From: Candidatus Rokuibacteriota bacterium
GTDB lineage: Bacteria; Methylomirabilota; Methylomirabilia; Rokubacteriales; CSP1-6
Reading direction: 5' to 3'
DNA: 9,479 nt
NCBI GenBank assembly: GCA_003221435.1
Contig: QHRS01000062.1
Coordinates: 1-9,479, forward strand
The notes below the pieces were generated by a model. That model saw nothing but the letters and a program-made list of their open reading frames with translations, did not search any database and was not told where the DNA came from. The first letter of the stretch is position 1, and every line of letters starts with the position of its first letter. Positions 1-6,574 of this stretch are shown here, piece after piece. The translations under genes and the position numbers were made by a program.

Positions 1-270
1 GGCCTCGATGGTATAGAAACCGCCGGTCGCGAACGACGCACTCGGGAACGTGACGTTCTGGGTGGAGCCCATCGGCATCGACGCGATCGTCGAGGTCTGC
101 TCATAGACGATCGTCGTGTCGGGCTGCGGGCCGCGGATGCGATAGCGCACCGGGACGTTGGTCTCGCTCATGGCGCCCTGGTTCTCGAACGACGCCTGCG
201 GCGAGAACGACGTGTTCGTGAACTTGAGCGCGCCGGGCGCCGGGTCGATCAGCGCCACGACCGCGATGTC
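1..270 (-). other. CARDB-like Ig domain of gene B, incomplete at the window edge
   Basis: Residues about 1911-2000 read DIAVVALIDPAPGALKFTNT, then ASFENQGAMSETNVPVRYRI, TTIVYEQTSTIASMPMGSTQ and NVTFPSASFATGGFYTIEA. The 'D-I-A-V...P-x-G', 'x-N-Q-G-x-x-x-x-x-x-x-V' and 'G-x-Y-x-x-x-A' spacing is that of CARDB (cell-adhesion related domain found in bacteria) domains. The domain is cut by the left edge, and more domains should follow. Confidence 0.65.
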
Positions 271-3200
271 GTGGTTGCCGAGCACGATGAAGTTGCCCTC
301 GTCGGCGCCGATGTCGGGCGTGGTCGTGTTCCGGATGTCGCCGCCGATGTCGTCGGGCACCCAGCTGATCGCGCCGCCGAAGTACGAACCCGCGCTTTCC
401 ACGGGCGTTGGCTTCGTCGTGCTGATGCTGAGGTTGTCGGGCGACACGAACTGAGGATTGCCCGACAGGCTGCTGGCGTCGGTGCCCGCGACGCCCTGCC
501 AGTCCGACAGCGCCGGCTCGTCGGTGGCGGCGGCAAGCCCGGTGTAGCCATTCACGGGAATGTTCACGTGCAGGACGTTGTTGTTCGAGACCGAGCCCGC
601 CGGTCCGATCGAACCCGACGTGGGCGTCACCCAGCAGTAGTGCTTCGCCCCGGAGCTCTGCGACCCCGTGAAATTCGCGAAGATGTTGTTGCGGACCTTG
701 ATCACCGGCCCGGTCGTGGTGCCGATCTCGAAACACGTGTTCGAGCACAAGAGGTTCGTGGGAGCGATCCGCACCGAGTTGAAGTCCACGTTGTGCACCG
801 CTCCCGCGCCGAGCCCGGTCTCCTGCACGTTGATGCCGACGATGCGGCGCAACGATGCCGACGTGCTGCTGGACTGAAGATCCTGGACGAAGTTGTTGTA
901 GATGCGGCTCTCGCTCGCCCCCGTGTTCGTGTTGTTGAGCGTCCGGATCAGGTTCCGGAAGATCTTGCAGATCCCGCTGCTCACCGAGAACGAGCCCTGG
1001 TTCTCCAGCAAGATGCCGTCGACGGCGCCGGTTCCGGTGCCGGTGACGTTCTGGACGACCGAGTTGTTGATGTCCACGCCGGCCTGGTTGAGCGCGCGGA
1101 TGCCGAACGTTTGCGCCGCGCCGTTGCCGATGTCGTTTGGCGTCGTGGCCGATCCGACGATGGTGGGCACGCCAAGGTTACCGCCCACGACGCAGCCGGT
1201 GTCGAAGAACGACGAGTTGCCGGCGAGCAAGATGCCGGCGTAGGCGTTCGTCACCGAGATCGCGCGGTACTGATTGAACGAGTTGGTACCGCTGCTCGAG
1301 GTCGGCGTCACCGACACGATTTGCTGCACGCCGATCGACGACGTGTTGGTGCGGTCGAGCGTGACCGAGACGTTCGTGATGCTGTTGTTCTGGGCGCCGT
1401 CGCTGCGCGACGCCGGAATCACGAGCAGGCCGCGATCCACCTGCGAGCCGCCCACCAGGTCGACGTTGCTGAGCCGGACGTAGTCGGTGCCCACGAGCCC
1501 CAGGATCGGCTCGTTCGTCGTGCCGATCGCGGTGGGGGACACAGCCGTGCCGCAGTTGCCGCTGTCGGTTCCCCGGAACGTGATCGTCGCCCGTCCCGAC
1601 GCCGGATGGATGGTGATCGTGTTGGTTGCGGAGTTGCCCGGCACCGGTCCCAAGAGGATCGGGAAGATGTTGCTCCCGGTGGCGGCCGTGGTGTCGACGT
1701 TGGAGATCAGGTTGAGCGTGACGGGCCCCGACATGCCCCGCTGGTTGAGGTCCGCGGCCGCCTCCGACAGCGAGACGTAGTTCCCGCCCAGCCCCACCGT
1801 GTACGTCCCCGATGCGGTGCCCGGCGTCTGCGGGATGAAGCGGCACAGCAGCGTGGGCCACTTGTTCGTGGTCATCATGCCGTTGCTGGTGGAGCGCGAC
1901 CCGGTCACGGCGTCGAAGAACGCGGCGCCCGTCGAATCCTCGAGGCCGATCGAAGCCGACTCCAGCGAACTGAAGCTCGGTCCGTTCACGGGGCCGTAAT
2001 GGAACTCGACCCAGTTCGAGGTCTCGCTCATGATCAGCTGGAAGCTGATCTGGCGCGGCTGCCCCCCGCTCGTGCTGTTCGCCGACGAGACGTTGGTCCA
2101 CTGCACGGTGAGCGTGCGGTTGCCGGGGGAGCCTTGCGTCTGGTACTGCACGCTCCCGGCCGGATTCGTGCCCACCGGCCCCACGCTCAGGTCGTCGTAC
2201 CACGGGGCGATCGTGCCGTTGGGAGCGGCGATGCTGTACAGGTTCGCGTTCGCGGCCAGCGCCGTCGACGAGGTCGTCACGCTCGTCCGCGACAGGTAGG
2301 CGAAGCCGTTCGCGTTGACGGCCAGGAAGTTGCCCGTGGTGTACGGGATGCCGGAATAGGTGAAGTTGAACGGCAGCGGGATCGACCGGGTCGAGTCGTC
2401 GGCCGCCACCATCAGCGTGGTCGCTCCGCTCCCGAGCGGCGTGTAGAACCCGGCGAGCGCGGTGCGATCGTAGCCCAGCACCGAGCGCACGAACGTGGCG
2501 GTCACCGTCTTGTTCCCGTCCATCAGGAGCGCGTAGGGATTCGTCGTCGACGAGAACGTGCCGGACCACCCCACGAACTGGTTCTGGGGATCGGGGACCG
2601 CGGTCAGCGTGACCGTGGTGCCGTAGGTGTAGATCGCCTGGTCAGGGCTCTTCGTGACCTTGCCGTTGCCCACGGTGGTGATGTTGAGCGTGTAGGTGGC
2701 GAGCGTGAAAGTGGCGCTGATGGTGTGCGCGGCGGTCACGGCGGTGAACGTGTAGGAGGCCAATGGCCCCACCGACGAGCCGTCGACCTTCACGTCCTGG
2801 ACCTGGTATCCGTAGTTCGGCGACATGGTGAACGTGATGTTCGTGCCGTGCGGCACGGGGGTGGCCCCCGGCGGCGAAATGCTGCCGTTGAGCCCCGCCG
2901 ACGCGGTGATCGTCCAGGTCTTGAGCTCGCCGACCGCGAAGTCGCTGAACGAGCCGAGCCCGGTGGCCTGGATTCTGGTCGCGGTCATGGCGCCGGTGTT
3001 GGCCGTGATCCAGTTCGGGGCGTCGTACTTGACGACCGCGAAGTTCGTGGGGTCGGCGCCAGAATCCACGTCGGCCGCCACGAAGTTGAGCGTGATGTCG
3101 TACGTCGTGAACACGACGCCGGAGTTCGTGATGGTCCAGTAGCGGTTGACGGACTTCGTGATGATGAGGCCGGAGGTCGAGACGTTGGGGTGCTCGGCCG

Positions 3201-6000
3201 CGGTCGTCGTGGCCGTGAGCGTGCCGGCGGAGGTGACGCTCGCGAACGCCAGGACCGGGGGCGTGTACGTCGTGCCGCTGCCGATCTCGAACGTCACGCC
3301 GGTAGTACCGGCCGGGATCGTCTTCTTGAGGCTCCCGGCGACGAAGCCGTTCGTGCGGTTCACGGTTCCGCCGGGGGCGATCGTGAGCGTCTGGCCGCTC
3401 ATCTTGACGACCCCGTCGGCCAGCGTGAGGTTCGTCACCGTGACCGACGCGAGCAGCGTCACGCTGCCCGGGCCGGGGCGATTGACCGTCAGGTTCTGAA
3501 GCGTCTCGAACCCGCTCACGAAGCGCAGCGTGCCGGCGTCGCCGCTGCCGTTCAGGACCAGGGACGAGGCGCTGCTGCCCTTCATCGCGCCGTTCGCGTC
3601 GGATCCGGAGATCGTCCCGCCCAGCGTGAGCTGATGCCCGTTGAGATCGAGCACGTCGGTGGTGCCGTTGTACGAGAGCGCCGCCGCCCCGATCGGCGCC
3701 GCGGCCACCACGTCGCTCAGGAGCTGCAGCGACCCCGCCGTCTTGGCGAGGCGCAGGTAGTCGACGCCGAGCGCCCCCGAAGTCTTGGACAGGGTCTGGG
3801 CTCCGGCGCCTTCGAAGATGATCGCGCGCGCGTTCGGCGTGTAGGTGCCGCTCACGCTCAGGTTGCCCTGCAAGCGCAGGTCGCCGTTCGTGGCGGTGGA
3901 CAGCGCGAGCGTGCCCGACACGTCGACGTTGCCGAGCACGAGCAGGGTCGCCGTCATGCCGTCCATCGACAGCGTGGATCCGGCTTCGATCGTGAGGCTT
4001 CCCGCCATTTGCCGGGCCACGGTCGTGGCGCCGTTGGGCAGGTTCAGCGTGGTGTTGTTCGAGAGCCTCACGTTCGCGGGATAGCCGGCGCCCGACGTGG
4101 CGCTCCACTCGACGCCACGCCCCACGGAGCCGCCCTGCGAATAGCGCAGCAGCGAGCCCGCGCCCCAGCTCGGCGGGTTCGTGACCACCGAGCCCCCGGA
4201 GTTGAGCTGCGCGGTGCCGTTGATCGTGGTGATGCCGGCGCCGAAGTCGACGGGGCCCGCGAGCGTCAGCGTCACGCCGCTCGGCAGGCTCAGCGTCTTC
4301 GAGTTGTCGTTGACGAACGTCTTCGCCCCCAGCAGCGCGATCGTTCCGGTGCCGAGCACCGCGCGGTTCCCGGCCGCCGTTCCACCCGACCTGATGCTGC
4401 CTCCGCTCCCCGCCAGCGTGACCGTGTTCGCACCGATGTCGAGGCTCCCCGCATTGATGATCGCGAGCACGTCGCCGCTCGTCGCCGTCAGCGTCAGGTT
4501 CGTCGCCGGGCTCGCCGCCAGCACCAAGTTCCCCGCCGACTTGTTGACCGTCAGTGACCCGAAAGTCTCGCCGCCCGACTTGCTGATGGTTTGGGCAGCG
4601 GTGCCGTTCATGATCACGGGGCGGCCGTTCGCGGTGAATGCGCCGGTGTCGGTCCAGTTGCCGCCCACCGTGAGCGATCCGCCGGACGCGTTCATGGCCA
4701 GCGTGCCGCTCGTGATCGTGAGGTCGCCCGGCACCGTGCGCGCCGCCGCGGGCACCGACACGGTCCCCGCCCCCGCCGCGACCGTGACGGCCTTCGGGAC
4801 CCCCGGCCCCACCGTGGTTCCCCCCGTCCACTCGTTCCCGACCGCGGCGCCCATCGCGTAGGTGAGGATCGAGGCGCTGCCGTACGTGGGCACGACCGAC
4901 ACGCTGCCGCCCGGGTTGAGCGTCAGGTTCCCGCTCACGGTCATGGTTCCCGACGTGAGCGTGAACGGCCGGCTCAGCGCCAGCGTCGCGGCGGCGTTGA
5001 CGGCGGTGTTGCCGGCGAACGTGAGCGTGCCGGTTCCGCCCCCGCCGCCCACGGTCTGGGTGCCCGTGCCGGAGAACACGATGCCGCCGCTGCCCGCGGT
5101 GAGCGCGATGTTGCCGGCGCCGGCGCTCAGGATGCTGCCGGACACGGTGATCGTGGCCGTGCCGCTGCCGGTGTGGCTGAGCGACGAGCCTGCCTCGAGA
5201 TTCAGCGTCTGGAACTGGAAGTTGCCGGTCCCGGACGTGGTCAGGGCGGTGTTGTTCTGCACCGTCAGGTTGCCGTAGGTGCGGCCGTCGGCCAAGAACC
5301 CCGAGGCGGTCCGGAACACCTCCGTGCTTCCCGCCTGGAACACCACCTTGGAGGCGGGGGCGACGAGCCCGAACGGGTCGGAGCCGGCGTTGTGCGTGTA
5401 CGTCGACCCGCTCGCGAAGATGACCGTGTTCGCGGTGCCGGAGTTGCCGAACGGGTTGCCGGTGAACAAGGCCAGCGTCGTGAACGACCCGCCGCTCGCG
5501 AACGTGAGCTGGTTCGCGTTCGCCGCGGTCAGCCGGTGCGCGGCGAGGCCCAGGAAGATCCCGCCCGCGACCGTGCTGGTCGCGGAGCCGGTCAGCGCGA
5601 TCGTGATCACCTTGTTGTCGTTGATGGTGAGCGTGGAGCCGGCCGTGATGTCGAGGGCGGGCGAGGTGGAGCCGCCGATCGTGATCGCCCCCCCCGTGCT
5701 CTGCGCCTGGAGCGTGGTCTGGGCGTTGTTGATGACGCGCAGGCGCCCGATCGTCTGGATCGGAACGTTGGTCAGGGTAGCGATTGGCGTGACGGTGCCG
5801 TCGATCACGAGCACATCGTTCGAGGCCGGACTGTTGCGCTTGGGGCTCCAGTTCGACGACGTGGTCCAGGACCCGGACGCGACTTTCCACGTATAGGTGT
5901 TCTGCCCGAACGCGAGCGCCGGGACGAGCAGGGCCAGTCCCGCGAGCATTGCGCCCGCGCACGCGCAGACAGGACGTGATCGTGAAAAGCGTTCGCTCAC
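1..6000 (-). CDS. Giant multidomain secreted surface protein (gene B), 3' end outside window
   Basis: This is a single reading frame, open for 2,000 codons from GTG 6000 to the left edge with no stop, so the protein is longer than 2,000 residues. GTG 6000 is chosen because an in-frame TAA lies at 6205-6207, there is no ATG, GTG or TTG between them, and AAGGGAG sits 5 bases upstream. Domain order by residue: signal peptide 1-30; filamentous beta-strand repeats about 34-885; a closing beta module 886-1026 (with KSVNRYWTITNSGVVF); two bacterial-repeat domains 1027-1168; a beta-sandwich 1172-1395; a right-handed parallel beta-helix about 1399-1903; and a CARDB-like Ig domain from about 1911. The protein is rich in Gly, Thr, Ser, Asn and Val and has few Cys. 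I see no catalytic motif. The style matches T9SS-exported adhesin-like proteins of Bacteroidetes, Ignavibacteria and related FCB lineages. An adhesive or structural role at the cell surface is inferred; a glycan-binding or lyase function cannot be excluded. A C-terminal sorting domain is expected beyond position 1 but is not seen. Confidence 0.93.
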   Translation of the reverse strand, partial: MSERFSRSRPVCACAGAMLAGLALLVPALAFGQNTYTWKVASGSWTTSSNWSPKRNSPASNDVLVIDGTVTPIATLTNVPIQTIGRLRVINNAQTTLQAQSTGGAITIGGSTSPALDITAGSTLTINDNKVITIALTGSATSTVAGGIFLGLAAHRLTAANANQLTFASGGSFTTLALFTGNPFGNSGTANTVIFASGSTYTHNAGSDPFGLVAPASKVVFQAGSTEVFRTASGFLADGRTYGNLTVQNNTALTTSGTGNFQFQTLNLEAGSSLSHTGSGTATITVSGSILSAGAGNIALTAGSGGIVFSGTGTQTVGGGGGTGTLTFAGNTAVNAAATLALSRPFTLTSGTMTVSGNLTLNPGGSVSVVPTYGSASILTYAMGAAVGNEWTGGTTVGPGVPKAVTVAAGAGTVSVPAAARTVPGDLTITSGTLAMNASGGSLTVGGNWTDTGAFTANGRPVIMNGTAAQTISKSGGETFGSLTVNKSAGNLVLAASPATNLTLTATSGDVLAIINAGSLDIGANTVTLAGSGGSIRSGGTAAGNRAVLGTGTIALLGAKTFVNDNSKTLSLPSGVTLTLAGPVDFGAGITTINGTAQLNSGGSVVTNPPSWGAGSLLRYSQGGSVGRGVEWSATSGAGYPANVRLSNNTTLNLPNGATTVARQMAGSLTIEAGSTLSMDGMTATLLVLGNVDVSGTLALSTATNGDLRLQGNLSVSGTYTPNARAIIFEGAGAQTLSKTSGALGVDYLRLAKTAGSLQLLSDVVAAAPIGAAALSYNGTTDVLDLNGHQLTLGGTISGSDANGAMKGSSASSLVLNGSGDAGTLRFVSGFETLQNLTVNRPGPGSVTLLASVTVTNLTLADGVVKMSGQTLTIAPGGTVNRTNGFVAGSLKKTIPAGTTGVTFEIGSGTTYTPPVLAFASVTSAGTLTATTTAAEHPNVSTSGLIITKSVNRYWTITNSGVVFTTYDITLNFVAADVDSGADPTNFAVVKYDAPNWITANTGAMTATRIQATGLGSFSDFAVGELKTWTITASAGLNGSISPPGATPVPHGTNITFTMSPNYGYQVQDVKVDGSSVGPLASYTFTAVTAAHTISATFTLATYTLNITTVGNGKVTKSPDQAIYTYGTTVTLTAVPDPQNQFVGWSGTFSSTTNPYALLMDGNKTVTATFVRSVLGYDRTALAGFYTPLGSGATTLMVAADDSTRSIPLPFNFTYSGIPYTTGNFLAVNANGFAYLSRTSVTTSSTALAANANLYSIAAPNGTIAPWYDDLSVGPVGTNPAGSVQYQTQGSPGNRTLTVQWTNVSSANSTSGGQPRQISFQLIMSETSNWVEFHYGPVNGPSFSSLESASIGLEDSTGAAFFDAVTGSRSTSNGMMTTNKWPTLLCRFIPQTPGTASGTYTVGLGGNYVSLSEAAADLNQRGMSGPVTLNLISNVDTTAATGSNIFPILLGPVPGNSATNTITIHPASGRATITFRGTDSGNCGTAVSPTAIGTTNEPILGLVGTDYVRLSNVDLVGGSQVDRGLLVIPASRSDGAQNNSITNVSVTLDRTNTSSIGVQQIVSVTPTSSSGTNSFNQYRAISVTNAYAGILLAGNSSFFDTGCVVGGNLGVPTIVGSATTPNDIGNGAAQTFGIRALNQAGVDINNSVVQNVTGTGTGAVDGILLENQGSFSVSSGICKIFRNLIRTLNNTNTGASESRIYNNFVQDLQSSSTSASLRRIVGINVQETGLGAGAVHNVDFNSVRIAPTNLLCSNTCFEIGTTTGPVIKVRNNIFANFTGSQSSGAKHYCWVTPTSGSIGPAGSVSNNNVLHVNIPVNGYTGLAAATDEPALSDWQGVAGTDASSLSGNPQFVSPDNLSISTTKPTPVESAGSYFGGAISWVPDDIGGDIRNTTTPDIGADEGNFIVLGNHDIAVVALIDPAPGALKFTNTSFSPQASFENQGAMSETNVPVRYRIRGPQPDTTIVYEQTSTIASMPMGSTQNVTFPSASFATGGFYTIEA
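292..1806 (-). other. Right-handed parallel beta-helix domain of gene B
   Basis: Residues about 1399-1903 open with GTYTVGLGGNYVSLSEAAAD and GPVTLNLISNVD. They continue through short N/G/I/V-rich coils such as YVRLSNVDLVGG, NNSITNVSVTLDRTN, AGILLAGN, GVDINNSVVQNV, RIYNNFVQDL and VKVRNNIFANF, and close with LSGNPQFVSPDNLSIS and DIGGDIRNTTTPDIGADEGN. The opening 'GTYT-G...L-x-A-x-A-D-L-N' and the closing 'D-x-GG-x-x-R...DIGADE' are strong hallmarks of pectate-lyase-like parallel beta-helix repeat (PbH1) proteins. I see no convincing lyase active site, so carbohydrate binding or a structural role is as likely as catalysis. Confidence 0.82.
1816..2487 (-). other. Beta-sandwich domain of gene B
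   Basis: Residues 1172-1395 contain IPLPFNFTYSGIPYTTGNFL, VNANGFAYLS, GTIAPWYDDLSVG, RTLTVQWTNVS, PRQISFQLIMSETSNWVEFH, SASIGLEDSTGAAFF and LLCRFIP. The order 'LPF-F-F-x-Y', 'V-N-x-NGF', 'IAPWYDDL', 'QW-N', 'FQ-x-x-L/M-x-E-x-x-x-x-x-E/I-F-x-Y' and 'GLED' resembles NIDO-like or lectin-like jelly-roll sandwiches seen beside beta-helices in FCB surface proteins. Ligand binding is plausible but unproven. Confidence 0.55.
2497..2922 (-). repeat. Two bacterial-repeat domains in gene B
   Basis: Residues 1027-1100 form a divergent unit (WTITASAGLNGSISPPG, VPHGTNITFTMSPNYGYQV, HTISATF). Residues 1101-1168 form a unit of the same type as the gene A array (ATYTLNITTVGNGKVTKSPD, YTYGTTVTLTAVP, FVGWSG, MDGNKTVTATF). 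The second unit's KSPDQ-x-x-Y-x-YGT segment is nearly interchangeable with units of the upstream gene. This suggests a shared origin or exchange of modules. Confidence 0.88.
2923..3345 (-). other. Closing beta module of gene B
   Basis: Residues 886-1026 read FVAGSLKKTIPAGTTGVTF, then TYTPPVLAFASVTSAGTLTA, KSVNRYWTITNSGVVFTTYD, TNFAVVKYDAPNW and GLGSFSDFAVGEL. I recognise this as a conserved unit that closes filamentous repeat regions in FCB-group surface proteins: the 'KKT-x-x-x-G', 'KSVNRYWT' and 'SFSDFAVGE' phrases recur together. Its exact fold and function are not known to me. It marks the boundary between the shaft and the globular C-terminal half. Confidence 0.65.
3346..5901 (-). repeat. 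Filamentous beta-strand repeat region of gene B
   Basis: Residues about 34-885 are low-complexity beta sequence rich in Thr, Gly, Ala, Ser and Asn. Recurrent phrases include '[IV]-x-F/M-x-G-T/A-x-A/T-Q-T-[ILV]-S' near residues 307, 461 and 727, with a looser form near 816, and 'LTVNK-SAG-x-L-x-L'. A longer module occurs twice: residues 373-440 (YGSASILTY...VGNEW...VPGDLTI) and 612-685 (WGAGSLLRY...GVEWSATSGAGYP...MAGSLTI). Strand-turn periodicity suggests a beta-solenoid shaft. The same phrases recur in large T9SS-exported proteins of Bacteroidetes and Ignavibacteria. No catalytic residues are visible. Confidence 0.7.
5911..6000 (-). other. Sec signal peptide of gene B
   Basis: Residues 1-30 show a positively charged n-region (Arg at 4, 7 and 9), a hydrophobic core (AGAMLAGLALLVP) and an A-L-A site at 28-30 suited to signal peptidase I, followed by FGQNTYTW. 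There is no lipobox cysteine at the cleavage site, so a lipoprotein is unlikely despite Cys 12 and Cys 14. The mature protein then opens with a W-x-x-x-SGSW-TTSSNWSP motif, common at the N-terminus of secreted FCB-group surface proteins. Confidence 0.8.
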
Positions 6001-6005
6001 GGTCG

Positions 6006-6012
6006 CTCCCTT
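6006..6012 (-). promoter_or_regulatory. Ribosome binding site of gene B
   Basis: AAGGGAG on the minus strand, with five bases between it and GTG 6000, is a good Shine-Dalgarno match at normal spacing. It settles the GTG start over the downstream in-frame ATG at 5949, which would remove the Arg-containing n-region of the signal peptide. Confidence 0.75.
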
Positions 6013-6029
6013 GGTCGATTCGTAGAGAC

Positions 6030-6056
6030 CCGCGGACCCCGCGGCGCTGCGCGCCG
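6030..6056 (-). promoter_or_regulatory. Overlapping leader hairpins upstream of gene B
   Basis: Two 6-bp stems lie side by side. One is at 6042-6056 (CGGCGC, loop GCA, GCGCCG on the minus strand). The other is at 6030-6044 (CCGCGG, loop GGT, CCGCGG). They share 6042-6044, so in the mRNA they cannot both form completely. They end 18 bases upstream of the ribosome binding site. They may shape the leader, or they may simply reflect the high GC. Confidence 0.3.
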
Positions 6057-6174
6057 AGGGCTCGGGTGGTTTAACAACGATGCACCTGATCTTGCGGCCC
6101 GCAGCGGAAGGGGGGCTGGCGAGCGCGAGCCGCTCAAGATGGACGGCGCAGGGCTCGCTGACCGCGGCATCGGT

Positions 6175-6189
6175 TGCGGCTTTCGTGCC
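6175..6189 (-). promoter_or_regulatory. Possible sigma-54-type -24/-12 promoter of gene B
   Basis: On the minus strand the site reads GGCACG-AAAG-CCGCA. It keeps the GG and GC dinucleotides at the required 10-base spacing and has a full GGCACG -24 element, but the -12 element is CCGCA instead of TTGCA. A start just downstream would leave a 5' leader of about 160 bases before GTG 6000. A match this partial can arise by chance in GC-rich DNA, and no enhancer-binding protein gene is visible. Confidence 0.2.
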
Positions 6190-6321
6190 TGATGCGAAGC
6201 AAGCTTATGGACCGCACCCTCGTCGTTCAAGCCATTTCACGCAAGTCACCGCTCCCCGATCCCGGCGGTGTGCAAATCGCAGCGGCACCTCCACTGCCCG
6301 CCCAAGTTGCCCGACGGACCC

Positions 6322-6347
6322 CCCGGCAGATCGCGCGATCTGCCGGG
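6322..6347. repeat. Perfect 26-bp palindrome
   Basis: The sequence is self-complementary over 13 + 13 bases, centred between 6334 and 6335, with core gcagatcgcgcgatctgc and CCGG-rich ends. It contains GATC twice, symmetrically placed. It lies 227 bases after the stop of gene A and 321 bases before the start of gene B. As DNA it could be an operator for a dimeric regulator. As RNA it would form a strong hairpin that could protect a 3' end or act as a Rho-associated stop. No T-tract follows on either strand, so a standard intrinsic terminator is unlikely. The palindrome is certain; its function is unknown. Confidence 0.9.
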
Positions 6348-6574
6348 CCGCCGGCCCGAAGCTGCTCCCATCCGCACTGCTCGACCGGGACGGCTCCCGT
6401 CCTCCGGGAACGGCGCCCCGCGAGCCCCGGGTCCGAGCACCCGCGGTCGCGGATTCCCACCCGGTTCCGGAACGACGGGAGTGGCGCCGGGGCCCCGTCC
6501 GGACAACGTCTTGCGTTTCCGGCGCCCGGGACACGGCCCGCCACTCTCCGGAGGATCCTTCGGCGCAAAGGGCG

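Larger units (their letters stand above)
6001..6574. other. Intergenic spacer between the two surface-protein genes
   Basis: This 574-base stretch is very GC-rich. Open frames through it on either strand translate to Arg/Pro/Ala-rich sequence with no recognisable motif, so I call no gene here. There is no hairpin followed by a T-tract downstream of gene A, and therefore no classical intrinsic terminator. The structures I can see are the 26-bp palindrome at 6322-6347, a GGGCC/GGCCC hairpin next to it at 6345-6357, short palindromes near 6546-6559, a weak sigma-54-like match at 6175-6189, and two overlapping hairpins at 6030-6056. The length suggests that gene B has its own promoter. Confidence 0.7.

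Noticed and set aside
271..4557. Plus-strand open frame of more than 1,400 codons
   Set aside because: It is antisense to gene B. Its product is dominated by Arg, Val, His, Gly and Ala with no domain or motif, as expected when the opposite strand has GC-rich third positions. The gene B frame on the other strand reads as coherent protein domains.
2642..5962. Minus-strand open frame of about 1,100 codons in a shifted frame
   Set aside because: It overlaps gene B on the same strand. The translation is Arg/His/Gln-rich with no signal peptide or fold, whereas the gene B frame over the same bases has a clear signal peptide and repeat domains.
5997..6230. Possible 77-residue leader gene whose TGA overlaps the gene B start (GTGA)
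   Set aside because: The overlap looks like translational coupling, but the frame starts with TTG, has no ribosome binding site, and its Pro/Ser/Arg/Ala-rich content resembles translated GC-rich non-coding DNA.
6322..6347. Intrinsic terminator for gene A
   Set aside because: The hairpin is strong, but no T-tract follows on either strand, and it lies more than 220 bases past the stop codon.
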